A DNA stretch of 64,000 nucleotides from assembly GCF_012516475.1 (NCBI RefSeq), contig NZ_CP051217.1, positions 124,001-188,000 on the forward strand. Reading direction: 5' to 3'. Of this stretch, positions 51,528 through 61,600 are shown piece after piece; within the stretch, counting starts at the first letter, position 1; every line of letters begins with the position of its first letter. Below the pieces are notes generated by a model. That model was given only the letters and a program-made list of their open reading frames with translations, was not told the DNA's origin and searched no databases. The translations under genes and the position numbers were made by a program. The DNA is from Parasphingorhabdus halotolerans (GTDB lineage: Bacteria; Pseudomonadota; Alphaproteobacteria; Sphingomonadales; Sphingomonadaceae).

Positions 51528-52529
51528 ATGAAATTGCGGGTTGGTCTATTAGGTGGCGGGTCTTGGGGCACAACGGTTGCTTCGCTGGTTTCCCGCAACG
51601 CTCCGATCAAGCTATGGGCGCGCGATGTAGAGACCGTAGCTGACATCAATGACAACCATCGAAACAGCAAGTATCTGCCTGATGCAGTGCTCCCTGATGA
51701 GCTAACCGCGACTTGTGAAATTGGTGAAGCGGTTTCGGATGCCGATGTACTTGTGATGGGTATTCCTTCCAGTAATTTTCGTGGGGTGCTGGAAGAGGCC
51801 AAGCAATATTTACGGCCTTGGGTGCCGGTCATTAGCCTCACGAAAGGGCTAGAGCTTTCTACCAGTAAGCGCATGACGGAGGTAATCGAGGAGGTTTTGC
51901 CGGGGCATCCTGTGGGTGTGCTCACTGGGCCTAATCTTGCCCGCGAGATCATGTCGGGTCAGGCAGCTGCGAGCGTCATTTCTATGGAAGATGAGATCAT
52001 CGTGAAGCAGTTGCAGCAGCTTTTTCATTCCGGAATGTTTCGGGTCTACACCAACACGGATTTGCTTGGTTGCGAATTGGGCGGTGTATTGAAAAATATC
52101 ATCGCCATTGCCGTGGGTATGGGTGATGGATTGGGGGCAGGGGACAACACCCGTTCTGCATTAATCACCAGAGGACTGGCTGAAATTACGCGACTGGGAG
52201 TTGCAATGGGCGGTCGCCCTGAAACTTTCTCAGGGCTTACAGGCATGGGCGATATGATCGCCACTTGTACCAGTTCTTTATCCCGCAACCGACACGTTGG
52301 CGTAGAGCTCGGTAAAGGACGGAAAATTGATGCGATCATCGCCGATATGTTGATGGTGGCGGAGGGGGTAAAAAGCGCGCCTACGGTTATCGCCTTGGCA
52401 AAAAAATACGGCGTCTCTATGCCTATTGCTGAAGACGTATACGAAGTCACAAAGGGCAATCGATCTGCCGTGCGAGCATTTCGCGGATTAATCAGCGCTT
52501 CAGCCGGTTCTGAGGCCGATGCAGGTTAG
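51528..52529 (+). CDS. gpsA: NAD(P)+-dependent glycerol-3-phosphate dehydrogenase GpsA
   Basis: GpsA reduces dihydroxyacetone phosphate to glycerol-3-phosphate, the backbone for all acylglycerols. The 333-residue protein has the Rossmann motif LLGGGSWGTTVASLVSRN, ISLTKGLELSTSKRMTEVIE, VGVLTGPNLAREIMSGQAAA and ELGGVLKNIIAIAVGMGDGL with the catalytic Lys, plus RNRHVGVELGKGRKIDAI. Length is normal. At the end of the lipid cluster it provides the substrate for the PlsB homologue. A short GTTGC-GGCT-GCAAC hairpin lies just after the stop. Confidence 0.96.
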   Translation: MKLRVGLLGGGSWGTTVASLVSRNAPIKLWARDVETVADINDNHRNSKYLPDAVLPDELTATCEIGEAVSDADVLVMGIPSSNFRGVLEEAKQYLRPWVPVISLTKGLELSTSKRMTEVIEEVLPGHPVGVLTGPNLAREIMSGQAAASVISMEDEIIVKQLQQLFHSGMFRVYTNTDLLGCELGGVLKNIIAIAVGMGDGLGAGDNTRSALITRGLAEITRLGVAMGGRPETFSGLTGMGDMIATCTSSLSRNRHVGVELGKGRKIDAIIADMLMVAEGVKSAPTVIALAKKYGVSMPIAEDVYEVTKGNRSAVRAFRGLISASAGSEADAG

Positions 52530-52828
52530 TCAGGTGGTTGCGGCTGCAACTAACTTGGCTGGAAATATCCGTTGATGGCCGAAAATGATAAACTTAAATT
52601 TGTAAAATAATGTCACATTTGCAGTCAATTATAAGCGATATTTGATGCGGCTTTGAAAGCAAGTGACTCAAACAAAAGAAAATTATCGAGTCAATTAAGG
52701 ATGTTAATTAAAAGGAGCGGATTTACTTGCTTCTTTATGGGGCGCGGCTTAAAAAAATGAATATAGCGCATTGGGATTTGATTAACCGGAGTTATGATGG
52801 TCAAGCTCAAAATGTGGAGAGTAAGAGT
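52530..52828 (+). other. AT-rich region upstream of rpfF
   Basis: About 300 bp with many A/T runs and no supported gene. The rpfF frame is open back to 52727, but protein similarity and RBS favour the start at 52829. The promoter of rpfF should lie here. No sigma54 or sigma28 match was found. Confidence 0.5.
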
Positions 52829-53782
52829 ATGAAGTTGAAGAGTATCATAGCAAATGATATGGAACAAAAAATGTTCCAGGATGGAACGGAATCGTTGATC
52901 CAATCCAATGCCGATTTTGATCACGATATACTTGGTAAATCTTTCAACGAAATATCTCTGCGTTTTGACAAGCCGGACGAAATTTTCTGGTGCTATATGA
53001 ACCAGAAATCACGACCGAGTTATACTTATGAGCTGGGTGATGAGATCCAGCAAGTGCAGGATTGGATTCACACCAATTACGCGATGGGCGCGACGAAACC
53101 AGATCATCCGCTGCGCTATTTCGTTTGTGGTTCAAAAACCCCCGGTATTTACAATCTGGGTGGTGATCTCGAGCATTTTGCGGATTGCATAAGGCGCCGG
53201 GACCTTGGCGCTCTCAAGAAATATGCACGGACCTGCGTTCACATGCAGTACGCCAACAGTACTGGTTACGGCGCGCCTGTAATTACCATGGCGTTGGTGC
53301 AGGGCGATGCGCTTGGCGGCGGCTTTGAGCATGCTTTGGCTTTTGATATTCTTGTCGCAGAAAAAAGCGCGCGAATGGGTTTGCCGGAAATATTGTTTAA
53401 TCTCTTTCCAGGAATGGGCGCATATAGCTTTTTGCGACAACGGCTGGGCAGAAAGGAAACAGAAAGATTCATTCTGGAAGGCAAGTTGTTCACGGCCACA
53501 GAATTATATGAAATGGGTGTTGTTGATATCTTGGCTGAAGATGGTCAGGGTGAAGCTGCAATCATTGAATATACAAAAGCCAACCAACGCCGGTTTCATG
53601 CCGAACGTGCAGTGTATCGTGCTCGCCGGATATCAGACCCTGTTTCGCTGGATGAATTGCTCGAAGTCACCGATATGTGGGCAGAAACTGCTCTCTATCT
53701 TGATGAAGCTGATGTTCGGAAAATGGAACGTTTGGCGATGGCTCAGGATCGGAGAATACGTCGCTCGTTGCAGTCTGTTTAG
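52829..53782 (+). CDS. rpfF: DSF synthase RpfF (crotonase family)
   Basis: RpfF makes cis-2-unsaturated fatty acid signals (DSF family) from acyl-ACP. The start is placed at ATG 52829 with GGAG 12 bp upstream, giving 317 residues. Compared from memory with Xanthomonas RpfF, it shares NLGGDLEHF, IAL/MALVQGDALGGGFEHAL, MGLPEILFNLFPGMGAYSF and TDMWAETALYLDEADVRKME. The two catalytic Glu residues, 141 and 161 in Xanthomonas, appear as Glu167 and Glu187 with the same 20-residue spacing. The gene converges on the rpfC-type kinase gene (11 bp apart), as in Xanthomonas. A simple enoyl-CoA hydratase is less likely. Confidence 0.92.
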   Translation: MKLKSIIANDMEQKMFQDGTESLIQSNADFDHDILGKSFNEISLRFDKPDEIFWCYMNQKSRPSYTYELGDEIQQVQDWIHTNYAMGATKPDHPLRYFVCGSKTPGIYNLGGDLEHFADCIRRRDLGALKKYARTCVHMQYANSTGYGAPVITMALVQGDALGGGFEHALAFDILVAEKSARMGLPEILFNLFPGMGAYSFLRQRLGRKETERFILEGKLFTATELYEMGVVDILAEDGQGEAAIIEYTKANQRRFHAERAVYRARRISDPVSLDELLEVTDMWAETALYLDEADVRKMERLAMAQDRRIRRSLQSV

Positions 53783-53793
53783 ATCATCTGGTT

Positions 53794-56373
53794 TTATTGA
53801 GAAAAGTTAACAGACGCGGAGCTGAACTTTTTGGCCTCATCCTGCGAGGGTGATCGTTGAGCTTCAAGATATTGCGTGATCGCCGACAGCTCGGTTTCAA
53901 CCAGAGATAAATATTCGTGTCGTCGGCTGTCAAAGTCTGGCTGTGTTATGACTTCGAGTTTTGAGCAGATTTCTGACAAACCTAACGCTCCAACATTGTT
54001 GGCGCCGCTTTTGAATGCGTGGGCCTGAAACCGAAATTCGGCGATATTCTCCTGCTCGACGGAAGATTTGAAAGCTGACAATATTGCGATGTTATCCTCA
54101 AGATAGGATTGAACGATGGATTGTACGAAATCGGAATCGCCGATTGAAGCCAGATATTCCATCTGGGTCTCATCGATTGGCGAAATCGCATCAACATCGT
54201 AAGTGCCGTCAATTGATTGTACAACATTGAAGGGGTCTGAGACCGGTCTATCAACAAAGTTGTTGCCTGAATTTCCGCTGCGCAAATGGTTTGTATGTTG
54301 GGCAATCACTTTCAAGAGAGAGCCTGTCTCCACAGGCTTGGTGATCCTGAGATCCATCCCGGCATTCAGGCATTTTTTTTCGGTTTCTTCAGTTGAATCA
54401 GCGGTTAATCCAATGATCGGAATATGGTTTCTCGGCCCCTCAATCTGGCGCCATAGTTTACAACATTCTATGCCGCCCAAACTTGGCATATTCACATCGA
54501 GAAAAACCAGATCAAAAGCATCCGCTTCCAGTTTTTCTAATACCTGATTGCCGTCACCTACGGTGACAACGTTGTGGCCGGCGTTAGACAGAATAGTGTC
54601 CAAAACCATCTGATTTGTGCGGTTATCATCAGCAACTAATATTCTGAGTGGAGGTCCGTTTTTATCGGGATTACTTTCAGTCTCTATCTCCAACACTTTA
54701 ACATGGTTGAACGAACACCCAATTTGTATGACGCTCCGAATCTCATCAAAATCAGGCGATGCCGGAAGAACTGATGCGAACGCTGCCCGCAGTCGAATAT
54801 CATCAAGATTAGCCGATTGCGATTGGGACAGCAAAACAGGGGCAAGTTTGGCAGCTTGGAAGAGCGGCCATGTTGCTGAATTCTCTTCGCACATTTCTGC
54901 TGCATTCTGATCCAGCACAGCAAGATGAAAATTGCTCAGATTCTTATTTTTGAGAATTGCACAGATGTCATCTTTGGAATGCAACTCAATATGCTCGACA
55001 TGAATCGTATCGATGTTATCGCTTTGAATTTCTGGACCCAAAGGTTTCGATCCCAGCGACAATAATCTGAAGCTATTCTCGTCTGGGCCATCGTTATTGC
55101 TCTCCGCAATTGCAACAGGGCAGGTTAGGGTAAATGTGCTCCCCATTCCAACTTGGCTTTCAACAATTACATCGCCGCCCATCTGGATTGCAAGCTTTCG
55201 ACAAATGGCAAGGCCCAGACCCGTGCCGCCAAAATCGGCCTGCACACCATCATTTGCCTGCTGGAAGACTTCAAAAATCTTGTTTTGCGCTTCTTCCGCA
55301 ATGCCTGGTCCTGTGTCGGTGACCGAGCACCAAAGCAAATGAGATCCGGAGTTTTTATGAATCCCGCATTTGAGGAGGATCGATCCCTTACAGGTAAATT
55401 TTACTGCGTTGCTGGTCAGGTTGATCAATATGTTTCGGATGTGGTCCAATTGTCCAGCAATTAGTCGATCGCTCATTGTTTCGGCCTGCAGATGAATTTC
55501 CAAATCCTTTTCATCAGCATTTATCTGCATGATATCCCGCACTTCAGAAAGCAGGTTTATGGCGGAAAACTCTTTTGGTTCCGGTAATTCGTCTCTCGAT
55601 TCTGAGTGCGAGAAGCTCAACAATTGATTGATAAGGTGCAAAAGATGCCGGCCCGCAGAAACACTTGTTGCCACCATTTGATTTTGTTTTTCCGGCAGGC
55701 CCATCTCGAGCATGTGGGTACCATATCCAATAATTGCGTTTAATGGCGTCCTTAGTTCATGGCTTATGTTGGCCAAAAATAGGCTTTTCGCCTTATTGGC
55801 ACTTTCTGCTTCCTCTTTTGCTTTGGACAGCTTCAAAATCAATGTTGAGCAATAGGCAGGTATGATAAACAATCCCGCGAGGAGACCTATCGACAGTGAT
55901 TTATTTTCGTACCAGAACGGAATATTATATACTGTCCACCCAAATGAAAGAGTACCCATAGTAGCTGCAATGAAGAGCCATTTTACGCCATAGCGGAAGC
56001 CGTAGCCCAGTATAACCCAGAGGTAGATCGGGTAAAAGGCAGCCACGCTCGCCCCGCCGATTGAGGAAAAATAGATTCCTGCCCCAAATTCCGTGCAGAG
56101 GCCAACTATTCGACGAACATTATTGGGTTTTGGATCAAGATGATAAGCAAGGGCGATACCAAGGCCAATCACTAGATAAACCAGAAATCCTTCGATAATT
56201 CCCGGGTAATCAGCATCAAAAAGCCAGCAGCATATTGAGACAACGATTATGAGTAGGATTCGGTTTTTTATTATTTCGTGTTCACGGTCTCTTGGCTGTG
56301 ACATTGATCTGTGAGAATGCCTGCTGTGATTGTCGCGAGGTTTCGTTCCAAATTTGTGTTTTAAAGAGAACAT
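53794..56373 (-). CDS. rpfC: RpfC-type hybrid sensor kinase (TM-HisKA-HATPase-REC-HPt)
   Basis: The 859-residue DSF-sensor candidate has an N-terminal region of about five or six TM helices (40-180). It contains the pattern ILGYGFRYGVKWLFIAATMG then TLSFGW, closely like the RpfC input domain as recalled (GNGLRYG…AATAMGSLCF). HisKA follows with His205 in FLANISHELRTPLNAIIGYG, then HATPase (ILINLTSNAVKF, DTGPGIAEEAQNKIFEVFQQ, GGTGLGLAI), REC (VFLDVNMPSLGGIECC) and a C-terminal HPt with His in FRFQAHAFKSGANNVGALGL. The gene is the second of an operon with the GGDEF-EAL regulator (5 bp gap). MSQPRDREHE (56304) is a possible later start. Confidence 0.9.
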   Translation of the reverse strand: MFSLKHKFGTKPRDNHSRHSHRSMSQPRDREHEIIKNRILLIIVVSICCWLFDADYPGIIEGFLVYLVIGLGIALAYHLDPKPNNVRRIVGLCTEFGAGIYFSSIGGASVAAFYPIYLWVILGYGFRYGVKWLFIAATMGTLSFGWTVYNIPFWYENKSLSIGLLAGLFIIPAYCSTLILKLSKAKEEAESANKAKSLFLANISHELRTPLNAIIGYGTHMLEMGLPEKQNQMVATSVSAGRHLLHLINQLLSFSHSESRDELPEPKEFSAINLLSEVRDIMQINADEKDLEIHLQAETMSDRLIAGQLDHIRNILINLTSNAVKFTCKGSILLKCGIHKNSGSHLLWCSVTDTGPGIAEEAQNKIFEVFQQANDGVQADFGGTGLGLAICRKLAIQMGGDVIVESQVGMGSTFTLTCPVAIAESNNDGPDENSFRLLSLGSKPLGPEIQSDNIDTIHVEHIELHSKDDICAILKNKNLSNFHLAVLDQNAAEMCEENSATWPLFQAAKLAPVLLSQSQSANLDDIRLRAAFASVLPASPDFDEIRSVIQIGCSFNHVKVLEIETESNPDKNGPPLRILVADDNRTNQMVLDTILSNAGHNVVTVGDGNQVLEKLEADAFDLVFLDVNMPSLGGIECCKLWRQIEGPRNHIPIIGLTADSTEETEKKCLNAGMDLRITKPVETGSLLKVIAQHTNHLRSGNSGNNFVDRPVSDPFNVVQSIDGTYDVDAISPIDETQMEYLASIGDSDFVQSIVQSYLEDNIAILSAFKSSVEQENIAEFRFQAHAFKSGANNVGALGLSEICSKLEVITQPDFDSRRHEYLSLVETELSAITQYLEAQRSPSQDEAKKFSSASVNFSQ

Positions 56374-56378
56374 GGAGT

Positions 56379-58532
56379 TCAGCCCTCAGCTGATCGGTTG
56401 GTATACCGCTGCTGATCGAACAGCTTTTTGAGGTTCTCTGCGCGTTGCGGACGTGCAATTTTGAAGCCCTGAATCTCGTCAACACCGGAAACCTGGAGAA
56501 GTTCCAACTGCGCATCATTTTCAACACCCTCTGCAATAACGCGCATATCAAGAGCATGAGCAAGGTGAGAGATTGTACCAATAATGGCTCGATCCGCTGC
56601 GGAATGTTCGATTCTCGAAACGAAGGTACGATCAATCTTTAGGCAGTTTGCTGGCAGATCCCGTAAATATTGGAGAGAGGAATAGCCGGTGCCGAAGTCA
56701 TCGATCGAAATGCCAACGCCGTGTCTTCTGAGGCGATTCAAGGAGTTACTCACATGTTCATTGTTGTCGAGCAGCAGTTCTTCGGTAATTTCGACGACAA
56801 TTTTGGAAGGTTCGATATTATGCAATTTGATGTTTTTTAGAATCTCATCGCAAACGTTCTGATTTTGAAATTGCCGCGGTGAAATATTGATTGCTACACG
56901 CGGCAAATCGACACCTTCGTCCGCTGAAGTGCGTATTTGTCTACAGACCTCCGCTATGACCCATTTGCCCATGTGATCCATCAAGCCGGTATCATCGGCA
57001 ACCCTTATGAACTGGACCGGTAACAGGCGACCGCGACTGGGGTGATCCCAACGTATCAAGGCTTCGAGGCCTACATATTCTAGTGTTTTAGCATCAACAA
57101 TTGGTTGATATTCTAGAGCAAATTGCTCTTGACTAAGCGCATCGCGCAATTCATTTTCCAGAGCTGCATCGGCTTGGGCGATCTGGTTCATTCCTTCCGA
57201 AAAGAAACGATGACAGTTTCGACCATTGGCTTTGGCATCATACATCGCCAAATCAGCCAATCGTAAGACTTCTTCATATTCCACGCCGTCATGAGGGATC
57301 AGGCTTACGCCGATACTTGCACCAATAACTTGTTCCATCCCGCTGATGGAATAAGGTTCATTTATAGCTTTCAGAATTTTTGTGCATCGTGAATTTATCG
57401 AATCTGCCCCATCTATCTCATTGAGAATTATTGCGAATTCATCCCCTCCAATTCGAGAGGCAAAATCTTTTGCTCCTATAATATTCGATAGCCGTTCGGC
57501 AACTTCGCGTAACAACGTGTCGCCGCTATGATGTCCGCGAGTATCATTGATCACTTTGAACCGATCAAGGTCAAGCAACAATAGCGCAGATTGGCTATTT
57601 TCACGCAGGCAGATATCGATTGCCTCACGCACTTTTTCTGCAAGCAATACGCGGTTCGGAAGGCCAGTTAGCATATCGTGCAATGCCAAATGTGTCCGGT
57701 GCTCCTCCGCAAATTTGCGTGCTGTAATATCAACAGCCGTTGTAAGCACACCTATTGTTTCACCCTTGTGATTAAGCAGGGGTGATTTGTTGCAGTGGAA
57801 AATCAACTGCACGCCGTCGCTGTTAATTTTTTCTTCGTAATGCGGAATGGGTTGGCCAGACTTCAAAACGATCGTGTTTCGTCGATTCGAATTATCGGCC
57901 TGAGTGGTGTCTAGAAAGGTGGTAAAGTCTCGGCCCACCATTTCATCCGGGCTCTTGTCAAATAGAGCAGATTGATAGGCATTGGTGAATAGACATTTTC
58001 CAGAGCGATCAGTCGCGTTGATCATGATCGGAATAGTGTCGATAATTTGTTCGAGGATGCTCTTGCCGCTTGTCGTCTCGGGTCCGGGTTCAACACCGAC
58101 CGCTGCATATTTTTTCTCAAGCTCGGAAGCACGTTTTTTCAGGTCACCACTTTTTTCCGTCTGACTGAGCAACGCAATGGCGCGGCTGCAAAATTCTACG
58201 TGAGAGACCGGGCTTTGAAGAAAATCTGTTGCACCTGCATCCAATGCCGATAGCCGACATTCGCGATCTTGATGAGCAGTGATTACGATTGCCGGAACTT
58301 CTGCGCCGGATGGCATCGCCCGCACTTTGCGAATAAACTCCGCGCCATTCATTTGTGGCATCCGATAGTCAACGATTAACAAGTCCACGCTTTCCATGCG
58401 CAGCCATTGCAGCGCTTCAAGCGGGTCTGCAAAGGTGACGGAGGAATATTTCTCCCCCATCAACGTCACAAACTGTGCATATATACGCAGATTGGTTGGT
58501 CGATCATCGACTATTAAGACACGCGTGCTCAT
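56379..58532 (-). CDS. REC-PAS-GGDEF-EAL response regulator in the rpfG position
   Basis: The 717-residue protein has four domains. REC (1-130) has Asp55 in LLIVDYRMPQMNGAEF and LDAGATDFLQSPVSHVEFCS, a stretch that recalls the RpfG receiver. PAS lies at about 160-285. GGDEF (about 290-450) has an intact RIGGDEFAIIL but no RxxD I-site. EAL (about 465-705) has GLEALIRWDHPSRGRLLP, SIDDFGTGYSSLQYL, LKIDRTF and AEGVENDAQLELL, the residues of an active phosphodiesterase. It is presumably the partner of the adjacent kinase and turns DSF into c-di-GMP change. In Xanthomonas the equivalent gene encodes an HD-GYP protein. Confidence 0.93.
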   Translation of the reverse strand: MSTRVLIVDDRPTNLRIYAQFVTLMGEKYSSVTFADPLEALQWLRMESVDLLIVDYRMPQMNGAEFIRKVRAMPSGAEVPAIVITAHQDRECRLSALDAGATDFLQSPVSHVEFCSRAIALLSQTEKSGDLKKRASELEKKYAAVGVEPGPETTSGKSILEQIIDTIPIMINATDRSGKCLFTNAYQSALFDKSPDEMVGRDFTTFLDTTQADNSNRRNTIVLKSGQPIPHYEEKINSDGVQLIFHCNKSPLLNHKGETIGVLTTAVDITARKFAEEHRTHLALHDMLTGLPNRVLLAEKVREAIDICLRENSQSALLLLDLDRFKVINDTRGHHSGDTLLREVAERLSNIIGAKDFASRIGGDEFAIILNEIDGADSINSRCTKILKAINEPYSISGMEQVIGASIGVSLIPHDGVEYEEVLRLADLAMYDAKANGRNCHRFFSEGMNQIAQADAALENELRDALSQEQFALEYQPIVDAKTLEYVGLEALIRWDHPSRGRLLPVQFIRVADDTGLMDHMGKWVIAEVCRQIRTSADEGVDLPRVAINISPRQFQNQNVCDEILKNIKLHNIEPSKIVVEITEELLLDNNEHVSNSLNRLRRHGVGISIDDFGTGYSSLQYLRDLPANCLKIDRTFVSRIEHSAADRAIIGTISHLAHALDMRVIAEGVENDAQLELLQVSGVDEIQGFKIARPQRAENLKKLFDQQRYTNRSAEG

Positions 58533-58638
58533 AACTTCGGATTAGCGAGCGATATTCAAGATAAGGTTAACGATAGTTTGATTATATTTTTTAGGCTAAT
58601 CAATGGCTTGAATTAGCGGAAGGATTCGGGATCACCCT

Positions 58639-61600
58639 CTAGCCGTTCAACAAGTTAACATCTCCGCCCGCGGCAGCAATGTTCCGGGTTATTGTTTTTT
58701 CATGAACATAGCGGTCGTGCTGACTTGCCGGGGTTAAAATCGGCAATATCGGACCGGCGCGATTTGCTAACGCCACACCCAGATCATGTACTCGATGATC
58801 ATCCGGTTCAGCTATTATGGCTCCTATTGGATGGGACTCTATCGCGCTTGTAAGCTCCCCCACACCCACCCTTTGGACGATTTGTACCAGCCCCTTTGCT
58901 GGAGCGGCCGTTTGGACCGTATCAGCTAGCGCTTGTATGATAGTTTTTGCACCACAGGCGATATGCAGAAAGCTGTTGCCAGTTACCAATGCTCGAATGC
59001 AGGCGATTAAAGCGGCATTTTCATCCTCAATAATGGAAATGATCAATCCTCGGCCATGGCAAGAGTAGGAGTTTGTTTCACCAACAGGTGAGGGTATCTG
59101 GAGATTACTCAATACCAGCTCGGTGCTTGCCATTTCTCGGGCGATGATTTTCCCGATATCCTTGACATTGCTCTTGGCTAATTGACTGATGATATCAAGC
59201 TTGCCGGGCGTATTGGCCCAGAGGCGTTGAGCGGCAATGCCCATTGTGATTATGGAATCCAGCGCTTGGTCCTCGCTTTTCTTTTGTTCAACCGAGGGCT
59301 TCTGTCCTGATGATGCGTTGAGAACTTCGGCGCCGTCCGCGCTAAGACGATGCAGGTAAAGCGGTCCGCCTGCCTTTGGTCCGGTCCCCGACAAGCCCTC
59401 GCCGCCAAACGGCTGGACGCCTACGACAGCGCCAATTTGATTGCGGTTAATATATATATTTCCGACCTTTGCCCGGCCCGCCATATCATCCGAAACGTTG
59501 TCGATGCGGCTTTGGATACCGAGCGTAAGCCCGTAGCCACTGGCGTTGATCTTATCGATCAAAGCCATCTTTGAATGCGCTGCATAACGAACGATGTGAA
59601 GGACCGGACCAAAGACTTCCACACTAAGGTCGGTAAAATCATTAAGTTCGAAGGCCACCGGAGCGATGAAGTGTCCAGAAGATGGCAATGAATCGGTTGC
59701 TAGTCCGCAACGTCTCGCGCTTGATTCCAGCAGGTCAATATGGCGCCTGATGTTGTCTTTTGCCTGCTCATCAATAACGGGTCCGATATCAGTTTCGATC
59801 AACATGGGATCACCGATGGTCAGCGATTCCATCGCGCCGCGCAATAACCCCAGAAACGCATCGGCGACATCTTCCTGAACGCACAAAATGCGTAGCGCTG
59901 AACAGCGTTGTCCCGCACTTTGAAATGCCGATGAAACAACCGCATCGATGGTTTGTTCAAGCAGGGCCGAGGAATCGACAATCATTGCATTGATGCCGCC
60001 GGTCTCTGCAATAAGCGGTGTTAAGGCACGGCCCGATGCCGCCAGCTTCCGGGCAATGTTTTTCGCGGTTGCTGTGGAACCGGTGAAGCAGACCGCAGCT
60101 GTTTGGTTATGCGAAACCAACGCCTCACCCACGGTGCTTCCAGCGCCCGGCACAAAGTTCAAAGCTGACGGGGGTATTCCCGCGTCATGCAACAGCCTGA
60201 TTGCTTCGGCTGCAATCAGCGGTGTCTGTTCAGCAGGTTTCGCAACCACGCTGTTGCCAGCTGCGAGCGCGGCGGTAACTTGGCCCATGAATATCGCGAG
60301 CGGAAAATTCCACGGTGATATACATATAACTACACCTACAGCTTTACGATTGACGAAGTCATCGTCGCGAGCGCGCTCTGCATAATAGCGACAAAAATCG
60401 ATGGCTTCACGTACCTCGTCAACGGCGTCAGACCAGGTCTTACCAGCCTCCTTTATAGCGAGATAATGGAATACGGAGGCGCGCTCTTCCAAAAGGTCGG
60501 CCGCCCTTTCCAGTTTTGCAGCACGCTTATTGGCAGGGATTTTAGACCATGTCTCGAAACCTTCTTGTGCCGATGCAATGGCGAGTTTCGCTATTTTGCG
60601 ATCTCCCGAATAGCATATACCGACACGGTCTGCTTTGTTGGCCGGATTGCAAATATCATGCTGCTCGGATCGCTCAAGTTTACCGTCAATAACCGGACCG
60701 GCAACATAGGCTTGTTTCGAGGCTTGCTCTATTCCGCTTTCGAACCTTTGGCGGATGGCAGGATTGGATAAATCCCAACCCTCCGCGCTCATGCGTTTGG
60801 TTTTCAAATAATTTCGTGGCTGGCCAATTTTTGGATTTTCGAGTTCACTATGTCTCAGCAGGGCATCAACCGGTGACTGTGAAAGTGATTTAGCCTCGAT
60901 AGCTGGATCAGCCAGCTTGTGAACGAAAGAACTGTTCGCTCCATTTTCCAGCAATCGGCGGATAAGATATGATAGCAAATCCTTCTGGGTTCCGACCGGA
61001 GCATAGATGCGGCTAATGATATTGGGCTGCTGCAATATGATATCATGAAGCTGCTGCCCCATGCCAAACAGGCGCTGAACCTCGATCGGCCGTTCCGTTC
61101 CGGCCATTTCCTGAATTGCCGCGATGCTATGCGCATTATGGGTTGCAAATTGCGGGCTGAATGCATCGGGATGAGCGAGCAGTTTTTTCGCGCAAGCGAG
61201 ATAGCTCAGATCGGTTATCTCTTTGCGGGTATAAACAGGATAGCTTTCGAGACCCATTTCTTGGGCGCGTTTGATTTCGCTATCCCAATAGGCGCCCTTG
61301 ACCAATCTGATAAACAATGGCGCGCCCAATTGTGCCGCTTGCGTCTCCAGCCAATTGAGCAGGGGCAGGGCGCGACGCTGATAGGCTTGCACTACAAATC
61401 CCAAGCCGTTCCAACCCCGTAACTCGGGTTCCGCAACCAGTACCGCCAGAACATCCATGGAAATATCCAGTCGCTCGGCCTCTTCAGCATCGATGGTGAT
61501 TTGCACGTTGGCGCTGCGAGCCTTTTTCGCCAGCGGCAGAAACAACCCAGCAATTTCCGGCACCACAGTTTTCGCCTGCGCAAATTCGTAGCGCGGATGC

